Of a DNA stretch of 64,000 nt, positions 29,960 to 38,821 are shown piece after piece. How positions within the stretch are numbered: position 1 is the stretch's first letter; the number at the start of each line of letters is the position of its first letter. Made by a program: the position numbers and the translations under genes. The stretch comes from Flavobacterium flevense. Its GTDB lineage: Bacteria > Bacteroidota > Bacteroidia > Flavobacteriales > Flavobacteriaceae. The notes beneath the pieces were generated by a model. That model was not told the DNA's origin, made no database searches, and was given only the letters and a program-made list of their open reading frames with translations. Location: assembly GCF_900142775.1 (NCBI RefSeq), contig NZ_FRCC01000004.1, positions 62,001-126,000 on the forward strand. Reading direction: 5' to 3'.

Positions 29960-30637
29960 GTGGGAAGTAAAAATAAATTAAAACGATTTAAAGAGAACGA
30001 AACATTTAATAATGTTTTTCAGCCAACAAGAGAAGAAGTAGTAGGTAATTTATTTCCTTTAAGAGGAAAATGGAATGCGGATTTCTTTAAGAATGACAAT
30101 CCTTTAGTATTGGAATTAGGTTGCGGAAAAGGAGAATATTCTGTTGGTTTAGCCGAAAGATATCCTGATAAAAATTTTATCGGAATTGATATCAAAGGAG
30201 CCCGTTTTTGGCGTGGAGCTAAAACTGCTGTCGAAACCGGTTTGCATAATGTGGCTTTTGTTCGTACTCAGATCGAATTGATTAATCATATTTTTGCGGA
30301 AAATGAAGTAGACGAAATCTGGATTACTTTTCCGGATCCTCAAATAAAATACAAACGTACCAAACACCGAATGACCAATTCGGAATTTTTACAGCTGTAT
30401 AAAAAAATCCTTAAAAAAGAAGGTGTTGTCAATCTAAAAACCGACAGTGAATTCATGCATGGTTATACGTTAGGATTGCTTCACGGTGAAGGTCACGAAG
30501 TTTTATATGCTAATCATAATGTATATGTAAATTCAGGTAGTCCGGAGGAAGTGACTGCTTTTCAGACGTTTTACGAAAAACAATATCTCGAAATTAACAA
30601 AGCAATTACTTATATTCGTTTTAAAATAAAAGATTAA
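29960..30637 (+). CDS. trmB: tRNA (guanine-N7)-methyltransferase
   Basis: TrmB methylates G46 in the variable loop of tRNAs with SAM. The 225-residue protein starts at GTG (MGSKNKLKRFKENETFNNVFQP, the usual N-terminus). The SAM site is LELGCGKGEYSVGLA and IGIDIKGARFWRGAKTA; the family signature ITFPDPQIKYKRTKHRMT follows and the end is TAFQTFYEKQYLE. It lies 43 bp before a LysE-type gene, so the two may be co-transcribed. Confidence 0.95.
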   Translation: MGSKNKLKRFKENETFNNVFQPTREEVVGNLFPLRGKWNADFFKNDNPLVLELGCGKGEYSVGLAERYPDKNFIGIDIKGARFWRGAKTAVETGLHNVAFVRTQIELINHIFAENEVDEIWITFPDPQIKYKRTKHRMTNSEFLQLYKKILKKEGVVNLKTDSEFMHGYTLGLLHGEGHEVLYANHNVYVNSGSPEEVTAFQTFYEKQYLEINKAITYIRFKIKD

Positions 30638-30680
30638 TTGCTCTGATGAATAGCTTTCAGACTTTCCTATAAATAGGCTT

Positions 30681-31316
30681 ATGAATTTAATTATATCCTT
30701 GTTTTCTGGTTTTATTTCGGCTTTTATAGGAATTACTCCTCCCGGTTTGCTGAACATGACAGCTGCTAAGGTAGGAATGAAAGAGGGAAGGCGTAATGCT
30801 TTCTGGTTTGTTTCGGGAGCAGTTCTGGTTATTTTTGTTCAGGTGTATCTGGCGGTTTTGTTTGCCCGGATTATTAATACACGTCCGGATATTATTTTGT
30901 TGTTGCGGGAAGTAGGATTTGGAATCTTCGGAACATTAACGGTTTATTTTTTATGGATTGCCAAGAAACCTAAAATCAAGCAGCCTAAAATTAAAAAATA
31001 CAGTGAGAAAAAGCGTTTTTTTCTTGGAATGTTGCTCTCTGTACTCAACTTTTTCCCGGTACCTTATTATGTTTTTGTGAGTATTTCATTGTCTTCTTAT
31101 GCGCTTTTTTCATTTGACATTACCTCCGTTTTTCTTTTTGTAAGTGGCGCTGTATTAGGTTCTGCTGTTGTTTTTTATTTTTACATTATCTTTTTTGAAA
31201 AAATAGAAAAAAGAGCCGATTATCTTCTTAAAAACATGAACACTATTATAGGATGTATTACAGGTGTAATTTCGATAATTACCTTGATTAATATTTTAGA
31301 ACATTATTTGAAATAA
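30681..31316 (+). CDS. LysE-family amino-acid exporter-like protein
   Basis: This 211-residue membrane protein has six predicted helices and the LysE/RhtB layout: N-terminal FSGFISAFIGITPPGLLNMTAAKVGMKEGRRNAF, a glycine- and proline-bearing first half and an inverted second half (FFLGMLLSVLNFFPVPYY). Members export amino acids or related small molecules. The family match is recognisable; the substrate is not. It follows trmB by 43 bp. Confidence 0.8.
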   Translation: MNLIISLFSGFISAFIGITPPGLLNMTAAKVGMKEGRRNAFWFVSGAVLVIFVQVYLAVLFARIINTRPDIILLLREVGFGIFGTLTVYFLWIAKKPKIKQPKIKKYSEKKRFFLGMLLSVLNFFPVPYYVFVSISLSSYALFSFDITSVFLFVSGAVLGSAVVFYFYIIFFEKIEKRADYLLKNMNTIIGCITGVISIITLINILEHYLK

Positions 31317-31470
31317 TTTTATTTTTTAAGAATTTACGTATTCAAAAAAGCGCAATTAGTGCCGTGTTGACGGTTTTTTGAGTTTTATAACGAATGTTTT
31401 TTTTAGGTTAACAAGAAAGTTGGATTATTTTATATCTTTAATTTTTTATCCTGAGAAATTCTAATCGAGT

Positions 31471-32625
31471 ATGTTTTTAAGTATTGTGTTTTTTGTAACG
31501 GGTTTGTTAGGGTTTCTGACATTTACTGTTGTAATTACACAGTATAAATCGAATAGAAAAGTAAATTTTTATCTTTTAGTATTATTCTTTTTTATTGCCT
31601 TGCGCTTTTTTCTTTGCGGGATTTATAATCTGATACCTTTCTCGATTGATGAGGAAATTGCTTGTGTTTTCAGAACTTTTGGTACCATTGTATTTCCTTG
31701 TATGTTTCTGTATTTTAGGAATTTAATTAGTAATCGAAAAAATCCCGTTCCCGCAGATTTGTGTCACTTTATTATTCCGGTTGTATTTGGATTTACAAGT
31801 ATTTTGATTCGTAAATATGCTCCTTATTTACAATTTTATATTTATTTTTTGTTCTTGTTAATTCCGTTATACTATTTGGTTTTGAGCTACATGGCGTTAA
31901 AAAATAAGGTTTGGTTTAAAAAATCTAAAGTTCTTATTGTTGACAGGCAAAAATTATTGATTAGAAATTGGTCTTGTTTTTTCTTTACGGTTTGTCTCCT
32001 GTTTGTAATCCGTTTAGAAGTTTCGCTTTTGTTTGATGTCTTTGTTTCGGGTTTTTCTCATGGAACAAGTTATTTGTGGATTTCGGCGATTATCAGTTGT
32101 GTTTTGTTCTTTAAAATTTTGTTGACAGATGAGGTTTTGTTTCTCACTCATAAAAACCTGAATAAAGAGGAGCGAAAAGATAATTTCGAATTGGTTTTTG
32201 ATGATCTTTGGATTAGTTCTAATGACATTGCAATTGATAACATTGAGGATTTGAAATTACAAGAGCGTGTTGAGAGTAATCTGTCAGCCTATATTCGTAA
32301 AGTGGAGATAATGGCTTTAGAGCATTTTTGCTTTAGAAATCCTTCCGTTTCCATGCGCGATTTTGCAATTAGTTTAGGGATTCCTAAAAGTCATTTGCTG
32401 TATCTTTTTAAATACCATTCGGGTGTTAATTTTATAGAATTCAAGAAAACGGTTCGCATTTATGATGCCATTAGTTTAATTGAATCTGGTTATTTAAATT
32501 TGAATACCGTAGAATCGTTGTCTGAAAAAGCGGGTTTTTCTTCCTGCAATGCTTTTTTAAAGAGTTTTAAGGAAATTACAGATGTTGATCCTCAAGACTA
32601 TAATGCAATTGTTAAAAAGATATGA
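31471..32625 (+). CDS. Membrane-anchored AraC-type regulator
   Basis: This 384-residue protein has an N-terminal membrane domain with about six to seven helices (residues 1-220) and a C-terminal AraC helix-turn-helix pair (~285-380: RDFAISLGIPKSHLLYLFKYHSGVNFIEFKKTVRI, then ESLSEKAGFSSCNAFLKSFKEI). Regulators of this layout are frequent in Flavobacteria and are thought to sense membrane or extracellular signals, but ligands are unknown. Its TGA overlaps the ATG of the following ATL gene in an ATGA junction, which links the two in translation. Confidence 0.82.
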   Translation: MFLSIVFFVTGLLGFLTFTVVITQYKSNRKVNFYLLVLFFFIALRFFLCGIYNLIPFSIDEEIACVFRTFGTIVFPCMFLYFRNLISNRKNPVPADLCHFIIPVVFGFTSILIRKYAPYLQFYIYFLFLLIPLYYLVLSYMALKNKVWFKKSKVLIVDRQKLLIRNWSCFFFTVCLLFVIRLEVSLLFDVFVSGFSHGTSYLWISAIISCVLFFKILLTDEVLFLTHKNLNKEERKDNFELVFDDLWISSNDIAIDNIEDLKLQERVESNLSAYIRKVEIMALEHFCFRNPSVSMRDFAISLGIPKSHLLYLFKYHSGVNFIEFKKTVRIYDAISLIESGYLNLNTVESLSEKAGFSSCNAFLKSFKEITDVDPQDYNAIVKKI

Positions 32626-32951
32626 AGGATTTAGAGCATATAAATTTTTTCGAAAGAGTTTATGAGGTAGTTAGAAAAATACCTTATGGCAGAGTAACTT
32701 CTTATGGTGCTATAGCAAAATTCCTTGGGGCAGCACGTTCGGCAAGAATGGTAGGCTGGGCAATGAATGCATCGCATTCCATGGAAGATGTTCCTGCACA
32801 CAGGGTGGTGAACAGGAAGGGATTGCTTACAGGTAAATTCCATTTTGACGGAACAAATTTGATGCAGCAATTATTGGAAAATGAAGGAATCAAAGTAGTC
32901 GATAATCAAATTGTTGATTTCGAAAAAATATTTTGGCATCCCGAAGAATAA
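32622..32951 (+). CDS. Alkyltransferase-like (ATL) DNA-damage protein
   Basis: This 109-residue protein has the DNA-binding domain of O6-methylguanine methyltransferases (RVYEVVRKIPYGRVTSYGAIA, ARMVGWAMNAS) but the acceptor cysteine of PCHRV is replaced: PAHRVV, Ala59. ATL proteins bind O6-alkylguanine without repairing it and recruit nucleotide-excision repair. The arginine finger Arg41 in SARMVG is retained. It overlaps the AraC-type gene by 4 bp. Function is assigned from the family; the coupling to a membrane regulator is unusual. Confidence 0.85.
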   Translation: MKDLEHINFFERVYEVVRKIPYGRVTSYGAIAKFLGAARSARMVGWAMNASHSMEDVPAHRVVNRKGLLTGKFHFDGTNLMQQLLENEGIKVVDNQIVDFEKIFWHPEE

Positions 32952-33151
32952 ATTTATAAATAAAAGCCATAAAATCACAGTTAAAGGCTTTATAGTTAGA
33001 ACTAATCCTGACATCGATAATTACAATTTAAATACTTTAAATTAAGAACTTAATCTCTTATCTTTGCTCCCGAAACGTCGGGACTCAAATCAGTTTAAAT
33101 AAAATAAGCATTTAACTGAAAAATAGCAATTGAAAAACAGTATACTTAGTA

Positions 33152-34279
33152 ATGAAATTAGATAGAAAAGAAATTCTTAAAGCATTAGAGACCATCACTA
33201 TTGCGGGAGAAGGAAAAAATATGGTAGAAAGTGGTGCTGTTAGCAATGTAATCACTTTTGGGGATGAAGTAGTAGTCGATTTAGTTTTAAATACACCAGC
33301 CATGCACATTAAAAAACGTGCAGAGGATGATATTAAAAAAACAATTCATAATCTCGTTGCTGCAGAAGCTAAGATAAAAGTTAATATCAAAGTTGAAGTT
33401 CCTGAAAAACCTGAAATTAAAGGAAAAGCCATTCCGGGAATTAAAAATATTATTGCTGTAGCTTCCGGAAAAGGAGGAGTAGGGAAATCTACTGTTACAG
33501 CAAATTTAGCAGTTAGTCTTGCTAAAATGGGATTTAGCGTGGGTGTGCTTGATGCTGATATTTACGGACCATCAATGCCAATTATGTTTGATGTTGAAAA
33601 TGAAAAACCAATTTCCATTCAGGTAGATGGAAAATCAAAAATGAAACCTATTGAAAGTTATGAAGTAAAAATGCTTTCTATAGGATTTTTTACATCACCT
33701 AATCAGGCCGTTATCTGGAGAGGTCCAATGGCTTCTAAGGCTTTAAATCAGATGATTTTTGATGCGGATTGGGGCGAATTAGATTTTATGTTAATTGATT
33801 TACCGCCAGGAACAGGTGATATTCATCTTTCAATCATGCAGTCTCTTCCGGTAACCGGAGCGGTTGTGGTGAGTACTCCGCAGGCAGTAGCTTTGGCTGA
33901 TGCCAAAAAAGGAGTTTCCATGTTTATGTCAGAAGCTATAAATGTACCAGTATTGGGAATTATAGAGAATATGGCTTATTTTACACCTGAAGAATTGCCA
34001 AATAATAAATATTATATCTTTGGTCAGGAAGGAGCTAAAAATCTTGCAGAAGATTTAAATGTACCTTTTTTAGGAGAAGTTCCAATTGTTCAGTCTATTC
34101 GTGAAGCTGGTGATTACGGTCGCCCGGCTGCATTGCAAACAGGCTCAGTAATTGAAACTGTTTTTGAGAATATAACACGCAAAGTCGTGGAAGAAACAGT
34201 AGCCAGAAACGAAAGTTTACCTGCTACAGAAGCAATAAAGATTACTACAATGGCTGGTTGTTCAGCAGTTAAAAAATAA
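33152..34279 (+). CDS. Mrp/NBP35-type Fe-S carrier ATPase
   Basis: This 375-residue P-loop ATPase carries and delivers Fe-S clusters in the cytoplasm. The N-terminal MIP18/DUF59 domain (1-~90) is followed by the deviant Walker A GKGGVGKST (106-114), DADIYGPSMP, WRGPMASKALNQ and LIDLPPGTGD. The C-terminal CXXC of some Mrp proteins is not evident; only a lone Cys occurs near the end (MAGCSAVKK). An Nfu-type scaffold and a ferredoxin follow on the same strand, a coherent Fe-S group. Confidence 0.92.
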   Translation: MKLDRKEILKALETITIAGEGKNMVESGAVSNVITFGDEVVVDLVLNTPAMHIKKRAEDDIKKTIHNLVAAEAKIKVNIKVEVPEKPEIKGKAIPGIKNIIAVASGKGGVGKSTVTANLAVSLAKMGFSVGVLDADIYGPSMPIMFDVENEKPISIQVDGKSKMKPIESYEVKMLSIGFFTSPNQAVIWRGPMASKALNQMIFDADWGELDFMLIDLPPGTGDIHLSIMQSLPVTGAVVVSTPQAVALADAKKGVSMFMSEAINVPVLGIIENMAYFTPEELPNNKYYIFGQEGAKNLAEDLNVPFLGEVPIVQSIREAGDYGRPAALQTGSVIETVFENITRKVVEETVARNESLPATEAIKITTMAGCSAVKK

Positions 34280-34293
34280 TTTAATAGAAGAAA

Positions 34294-34533
34294 ATGACAA
34301 CAGAAGAATTAACAATTGAAGTTCAAAAGGCGCTTGATGAAATCAGACCTTTTTTAGAGTCAGACGGAGGTAATATCAGCCTTATTTCTATTGAAGACGA
34401 TAAGCATGTAAAAGTGCGTCTTGAAGGAGCGTGTACTAATTGTAGTGTCAATCAGATGACACTTAAAGCAGGTGTGGAAACTACTATTAAAAAGTTTGCT
34501 CCGCAAATAGAAACTGTTGTAAATATCTTGTAA
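34294..34533 (+). CDS. Nfu-type Fe-S scaffold
   Basis: This is a 79-residue NifU C-terminal-type domain. Cys47 and Cys50 in EGACTNCSVNQMTLKAGVE bind a 4Fe-4S cluster in a dimer. IRPFLESDGGNISL is the other family signature. It begins 15 bp after the Mrp-type gene, so both are probably on one mRNA and act in the same cluster-delivery path. Confidence 0.94.
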   Translation: MTTEELTIEVQKALDEIRPFLESDGGNISLISIEDDKHVKVRLEGACTNCSVNQMTLKAGVETTIKKFAPQIETVVNIL

Positions 34534-34609
34534 GAAAGGCTGGTTTTGCCTGAAAGAATTATTTGCTAAGACTGTTATATATTAAATCAATCAATTCCAA
34601 ATAGTAAAA

Positions 34610-34927
34610 ATGGATGTATTAATAAAAATCAAAGATAGAGAAGGAGTTATTCATGAATTACAAGCTCCTACTGATATGGCAATGAATGTCATGGAACTTT
34701 GTAAAGCTTATGAATTACCTGTAGAAGGTACTTGTGGCGGAATGGCAATGTGTGCTTCCTGTCAGTGTTATGTTTTAAATGATGTAAGTTTGCCGGAAAT
34801 GGGAGAAGATGAAGAGGCAATGCTTTCAGAAGCATTTTATGTGAAGTCTAATAGCCGTTTAGGTTGTCAGATCCCAATTACTGTTGACTTAGAAGGTCTT
34901 GAATTAGAATTAGCTCCAGAGAGTTAA
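34610..34927 (+). CDS. 2Fe-2S ferredoxin, adrenodoxin type
   Basis: This 105-residue cytoplasmic electron carrier has cluster ligands Cys42, Cys48, Cys51 (GTCGGMAMCASC) and Cys86 (RLGCQI), the spacing of vertebrate-type/Isc ferredoxins. AMLSEAFYVKSNSRLGCQI is characteristic. It follows the Nfu gene after 76 bp and is closed by a terminator. It may supply electrons to Fe-S assembly or another oxidoreductase. Confidence 0.93.
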   Translation: MDVLIKIKDREGVIHELQAPTDMAMNVMELCKAYELPVEGTCGGMAMCASCQCYVLNDVSLPEMGEDEEAMLSEAFYVKSNSRLGCQIPITVDLEGLELELAPES

Positions 34928-34950
34928 AAAATTTATTTCAATACTATAAA

Positions 34951-34988
34951 AATCGGCTGTTTTTCTAATTGAGAAACAGCCGATTTTA
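34951..34988. terminator. Bidirectional terminator after ferredoxin
   Basis: AAAATCGGCTGTTT and AAACAGCCGATTTT form a long stem with A and T tracts. It lies between the ferredoxin gene and the convergent SGNH lipoprotein gene, overlapping the stop of the latter. Confidence 0.9.
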
Positions 34989-35735
34989 GTTTTTTAATAT
35001 AGTAACAGCTTTTGGCAGCAAGCGATCTGTAAATAAACGATATGCTGATTCCGATGGATGTAAGCCGTCATTGGCAACTAAGGATGGTGTGTTTAATCCC
35101 TGGCGTGTAATATCAGTGATATTTATAAAAAGTATCGCATTAGATTCACAATAAGATTTTGCAAAGGCATTGTATTGATCAATTTCAGTCGAAATACTGG
35201 TCTGATTGCCGTAACTTTTTCCAAAAGGAGTGTAAGCATAATCAGGAATAGAAACCACAATTACATTGGTCTTATCTCCTTTGGCAAGCTGAATAGCCTT
35301 AGCTACTAATTCCGGAAATTCTTTTTCGTAAAGGCTAAAACTCTTTCCCTGATATTGATTGTTTACACCTATTAACAGGGTAACTAAATCATATTGAGGA
35401 GTTGGATTTTTAGATTGAATTGCCGAAATTAAATTGTTTGTTGTCCATCCGGTCTGAGCAATTATTTCCAGAGATAAATTGTTTTGCAGGTTAATATTTT
35501 TTAAAGATTTTGTGAGTTGTTCGGGAAACCTGCAAGTTACACATACACTTTCACCAATGGTGTAACTGTCACCCAGAGCCAGATAGCGTATGGTTTCTGT
35601 TTGGGTAGGAAGTTGTAGTGAGTTGTCTGTTGAAGGCGGTTTTATTTCAGATGGCGTCGGGATATCTTCACTGCTGCAGCCTGTGGCTAGTAGATAACTA
35701 AAAAACGTAACTAGTATTTTTAAGGTCGTTCTCAT
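34986..35735 (-). CDS. SGNH/GDSL hydrolase lipoprotein
   Basis: This 249-residue lipoprotein (lipobox LATGC, Cys20) has an SGNH esterase/lipase fold. Block I is ALGDSYT (Ser57), the Asn of block III is in LLIGVNNQ, and block V is DGLHPS (Asp223, His226). It hydrolyses esters of lipids or acetylated glycans in the periplasm or at the surface; the exact substrate is not predictable. The gene stands alone; a short hairpin-like repeat of ACTAGTTACGTTTTT occurs around its start. Confidence 0.87.
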   Translation of the reverse strand: MRTTLKILVTFFSYLLATGCSSEDIPTPSEIKPPSTDNSLQLPTQTETIRYLALGDSYTIGESVCVTCRFPEQLTKSLKNINLQNNLSLEIIAQTGWTTNNLISAIQSKNPTPQYDLVTLLIGVNNQYQGKSFSLYEKEFPELVAKAIQLAKGDKTNVIVVSIPDYAYTPFGKSYGNQTSISTEIDQYNAFAKSYCESNAILFINITDITRQGLNTPSLVANDGLHPSESAYRLFTDRLLPKAVTILKN

Positions 35736-35793
35736 GAGTAATGAAATTGATTTTAATACTAGTTACGTTTTTTTTATAATTACGGATTGAAGT

Positions 35794-36576
35794 TTAAGCC
35801 ATTTCAACTTTCATCGTGATGATTTCTTCGATAGCATCCCAGAGGTCAATTCTTTTTTCTAATGCTAATATAGAAACTTCTTCTACTTCTTTCCATTTTT
35901 GAGGGTCTTCCTCGCAAAGTTCTGTAATCATTTGCATGGCCATAGGTCCGTGTTCGTCAGCATCTAATTCGATATGTCTTTCAAAATAGTAAACCAATTT
36001 GCTTAAATCAATTTCCGGGAATTGTTCTTGGAAATTTTTTAAAATAGCATGAAACATTCCAGGGATTAAATCTTCTCTTCCAAAAGTGAATGCTGCTGCA
36101 ATTTCGTGTGGTTTTCCTTCTTCAATCACACGGAAAGTGAAATCTAAAAATGCTTTGATACTGGGATGTAAGTCACTTTTTTTAATAGCAACAAATATGT
36201 TTTGTAACGATTGAATTTCCGATAGGAAAATTTTGATTTTATTAGTATCCGCTCCACAAGCTTCCATTGCCTCAACATACATCTCGTAATGACTCTGACG
36301 CTTGCCATCAAGTGTTAAATCAGTTTCTTCTGCTAAAACAATTTCGTTGATTAAATATCTTGTTTCCGGATTTTTAGTTGCAAACCACGGAGTTGTAGTG
36401 CAGGTTAATTGAGATTGTAATGCTTTTAACAATGACATAAAATCCCACACGGCATAAACATGACTTTCTAAAAACGTATGCAAGTCTTCGATAGTTTTTA
36501 CCTTGTTATAAAGCGAATGCTGTAATAAAGCGCTCTTTTGGGATTCGATACTGTTGTTGATATGCTGAATATTCAT
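35794..36576 (-). CDS. DUF3050 family protein, helical, possible di-iron enzyme
   Basis: This protein has about 260 residues; the ATG at 36576 (MNIQHINNSIE) is preferred over a frame 15 codons longer. It matches the DUF3050 family, common in Flavobacteria and proteobacteria. It is all-helical and heme-oxygenase-like in character. Conserved acidic and His positions (LESHVYAVWDF, NEIVLAEETD, YYFERHIELDADEHGP) resemble the ligand pattern of heme-oxygenase-like di-iron oxidases. That chemistry is an inference from pattern; the family had no firm function known to me. Confidence 0.7.
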   Translation of the reverse strand: MNIQHINNSIESQKSALLQHSLYNKVKTIEDLHTFLESHVYAVWDFMSLLKALQSQLTCTTTPWFATKNPETRYLINEIVLAEETDLTLDGKRQSHYEMYVEAMEACGADTNKIKIFLSEIQSLQNIFVAIKKSDLHPSIKAFLDFTFRVIEEGKPHEIAAAFTFGREDLIPGMFHAILKNFQEQFPEIDLSKLVYYFERHIELDADEHGPMAMQMITELCEEDPQKWKEVEEVSILALEKRIDLWDAIEEIITMKVEMA

Positions 36577-36727
36577 TGTGAAATAATTTTGTGTAAAGAT
36601 AAAAAAGCTGCCAGTTCTCAAAAGTATTCTGCATCGATTTTATCAATACTTTAATAAATGTTTATCTAATATTATTTACGAATTTATTCCGGATTAGGTT
36701 TTTTTTAGCTACTGAAAAAAGGAAGGA

Positions 36728-37906
36728 TTATTTAAACGCCGAAATTCCGGTAATATCCATTCCGGTAATTAATAAATGGATATCATGCGTTCCTTCATAA
36801 GTAATCACCGATTCTAAATTCATCATGTGTCTCATTATCGAATATTCACCTGAAATCCCCATGGCACCCAGAATTTGGCGCGCTTCACGGGCAATTTCGA
36901 TAGCCATGTTTACATTATTCCTTTTTGCCATAGATATTTGTGCTGAAGTTGCTTTTCCTTCATTTCTTAAAACACCCAATCGCCAGGTTAATAGCTGTGC
37001 TTTGGTGATTTCAGTAATCATTTCGGCTAATTTTTTCTGTTGTAATTGCATTCCTGCAATGGGTTTGTCAAATTGAATTCTTTCTTTGGCATAACGCAAA
37101 GCGGTATCATAGCAATCCATCGCTGCCCCAATAGCACCCCAGGCAATACCATAACGTGCTGAATCCAGACAGCCCAGTGGAGCACTTAATCCGGATTTAT
37201 TAGGTAAAATATTTTCTTTAGGTACTTTAACATTGTCAAAAATCAATTCCCCGGTTGCCGATGCACGAAGCGACCATTTGTTATGTGTTTCAGGAGTAGA
37301 AAAACCTTCCATGCCGCGTTCTACAATCAATCCGTGAATTCTTTCGGTTTCATCTTTTGCCCAGACAACGGCAATGTCAGCAAAGGGTGCATTCGAAATC
37401 CACATTTTAGCCCCGTTTAACAGATAATGATCCCCCATGTCTTTAAAATTGGTGGTCATGCTTCCGGGATCAGAGCCATGATTGGGTTCGGTCAGGCCAA
37501 AGCAACCCATCCATTCTCCCGAAGCCAGTTTGGGTAAATATTTTAAACGTTGTTCTTCACTGCCGTATTTCCAAATAGGATACATAACTAATGAAGATTG
37601 AACCGAAGCCGTAGAACGAACACCGGAATCACCCCGTTCTATTTCCTGCATAATCAAGCCATACGAAATTTGGTCTAAACCTGCACCTCCATATTCTTGT
37701 GGAATATAAGGACCAAAAGCACCAATTTCGGCTAGTCCTTTTATTATCTGTGTTGGAAATTCTGCTTTTTGGGCATAGTCTTCTATGATGGGCGAAACTT
37801 CGCGTTTGACCCATTCCCGTGCGGCATCACGCACCAATTTATGTTCGTCCGTCAATAATTCATCAAGGTTGTAATAGTCCGGGGCTTGAAATAAGTCAGG
37901 TTTCAT
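36728..37906 (-). CDS. Acyl-CoA dehydrogenase, glutaryl-CoA dehydrogenase type
   Basis: This 392-residue FAD enzyme oxidises an acyl-CoA. The catalytic base Glu371 is in TYEGTHDIH, and the C-terminus ITGMDITGISAFK is characteristic of glutaryl-CoA dehydrogenases that both dehydrogenate and decarboxylate to crotonyl-CoA in lysine and tryptophan breakdown. FGLTEPNHGSDP and KMWISNAPFADIAVVWAK line FAD and substrate. No other lysine catabolic gene is adjacent. Type assignment rests on overall likeness; the family is certain. Confidence 0.9.
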   Translation of the reverse strand: MKPDLFQAPDYYNLDELLTDEHKLVRDAAREWVKREVSPIIEDYAQKAEFPTQIIKGLAEIGAFGPYIPQEYGGAGLDQISYGLIMQEIERGDSGVRSTASVQSSLVMYPIWKYGSEEQRLKYLPKLASGEWMGCFGLTEPNHGSDPGSMTTNFKDMGDHYLLNGAKMWISNAPFADIAVVWAKDETERIHGLIVERGMEGFSTPETHNKWSLRASATGELIFDNVKVPKENILPNKSGLSAPLGCLDSARYGIAWGAIGAAMDCYDTALRYAKERIQFDKPIAGMQLQQKKLAEMITEITKAQLLTWRLGVLRNEGKATSAQISMAKRNNVNMAIEIAREARQILGAMGISGEYSIMRHMMNLESVITYEGTHDIHLLITGMDITGISAFK

Positions 37907-38024
37907 AATTTGGGAATTGAGTGTCTAATAAAGCTACGGAAAAAAAGAATAGTTTGTCACGTTTTAAGAATGTTTAACGTTTCATTTTCTTGTGTTCATT
38001 TATTAAATAATAAATTATTAAGGG

Positions 38025-38222
38025 TTATTGTTTCTTTTTTATCGGTGCAAATAATAAATAAAAAATCCATGCAAACCATGATATAAAAATCACTGCCAAT
38101 AGCCAGGCTATTTTTTCATTTCCTGTGGTTTTTCGGGAGCATAAAATTATCAATATGGGTAAAAACCAGCAGAAAGCTACTATGGCTATTATTATTAAAA
38201 CTGAAAAAGCAGAAGATTCCAT
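38025..38222 (-). CDS. Small two-helix membrane protein
   Basis: This 65-residue protein has two hydrophobic helices (VLIIIAIVAFCWFLPILIIL and IAWLLAVIFISWFAWIFYLLF) joined by the polar loop CSRKTTGNEK, and ends in lysines. It resembles the PLDc_N-type or superinfection-immunity-like small membrane families. No enzymatic residues are present. It is probably real, given the clean membrane topology and start, but its function is unknown. Confidence 0.65.
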   Translation of the reverse strand: MESSAFSVLIIIAIVAFCWFLPILIILCSRKTTGNEKIAWLLAVIFISWFAWIFYLLFAPIKKKQ

Positions 38223-38357
38223 ACGTTTTATTTTTAGAGATTGAAAAATCAGATTACTAATGCTTAAGGTTTTTTTTTTTTTTTTTTTTCAATATAGCAA
38301 TTTGAAATTTATCCAGTAATTATTTATCAAAGTTTAATTCAAATTTAAGAAATTATT

Positions 38358-38569
38358 TATGTGTTAATTTGTTGGGTGTAATTATCAAAAAATGTCAAAG
38401 GAATGTTTTTTTTGCGTAATGAAATGGAGTGAAAAATGTATCGAGAATCGTTTTTGATAATGATTTTTCTTGTCCTCGGTACAATCCCGTCCGAAAACGG
38501 GATTACTCGAACTGATGAAAAATTTTTATCAGAAACTAATTACACCCAACGGGTATGTGTTAATTTGTT
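38358..38569. mobile_element. MITE-like element with terminal inverted and flanking direct repeats
   Basis: A 16-bp direct repeat TATGTGTTAATTTGTT occurs at 38358-38373 and 38554-38569. Inside, GTTGGGTGTAATTA (38371-38384) is exactly inverted as TAATTACACCCAAC (38537-38550). The 180-bp interior has no ORF and holds a further hairpin (AATCCCGT/ACGGGATT). This is the layout of a non-autonomous transposon with a target duplication, although a 16-bp duplication is long. Confidence 0.5.
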
Positions 38570-38610
38570 TTAATTCGAAAAGAGGATTGTAATAAATTAT
38601 AGCAAAAAAA

Positions 38611-38821
38611 CCTCGTAGAGGTGTACTCTTTGTAGATAATAATACCGCAAAGGATATAAGCTCTGTAGGAGCGACCTGAAATCTATAAAACAGTTCACTC
38701 CTACGGAGTTTCGTTTTCGAGACGAATCACTTTTTCTACAAACAGCATACCTCTCCGAGGTTGTAATTAGAAATGTTTTTGAGGTGAATCTTTTTTCTGC
38801 AAACAGTACACTTCTACGAGG
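38611..38821. repeat. Cluster of CCTC-nnn-GAGG palindromic modules
   Basis: Five short palindromes or remnants lie at 38611-38621 (CCTCGTAGAGG), 38661-38671, 38697-38709 (ACTCCTACGGAGT), 38750-38760 (CCTCTCCGAGG) and 38811-38821. Two are preceded by near-identical TTTTCTACAAACAG-like words about 61 bp apart. Confidence 0.7.

Noticed and set aside
37629..37814. Overlapping minus-strand frame within the acyl-CoA dehydrogenase gene
   Set aside because: Shadow frame of a certain gene in a different phase.
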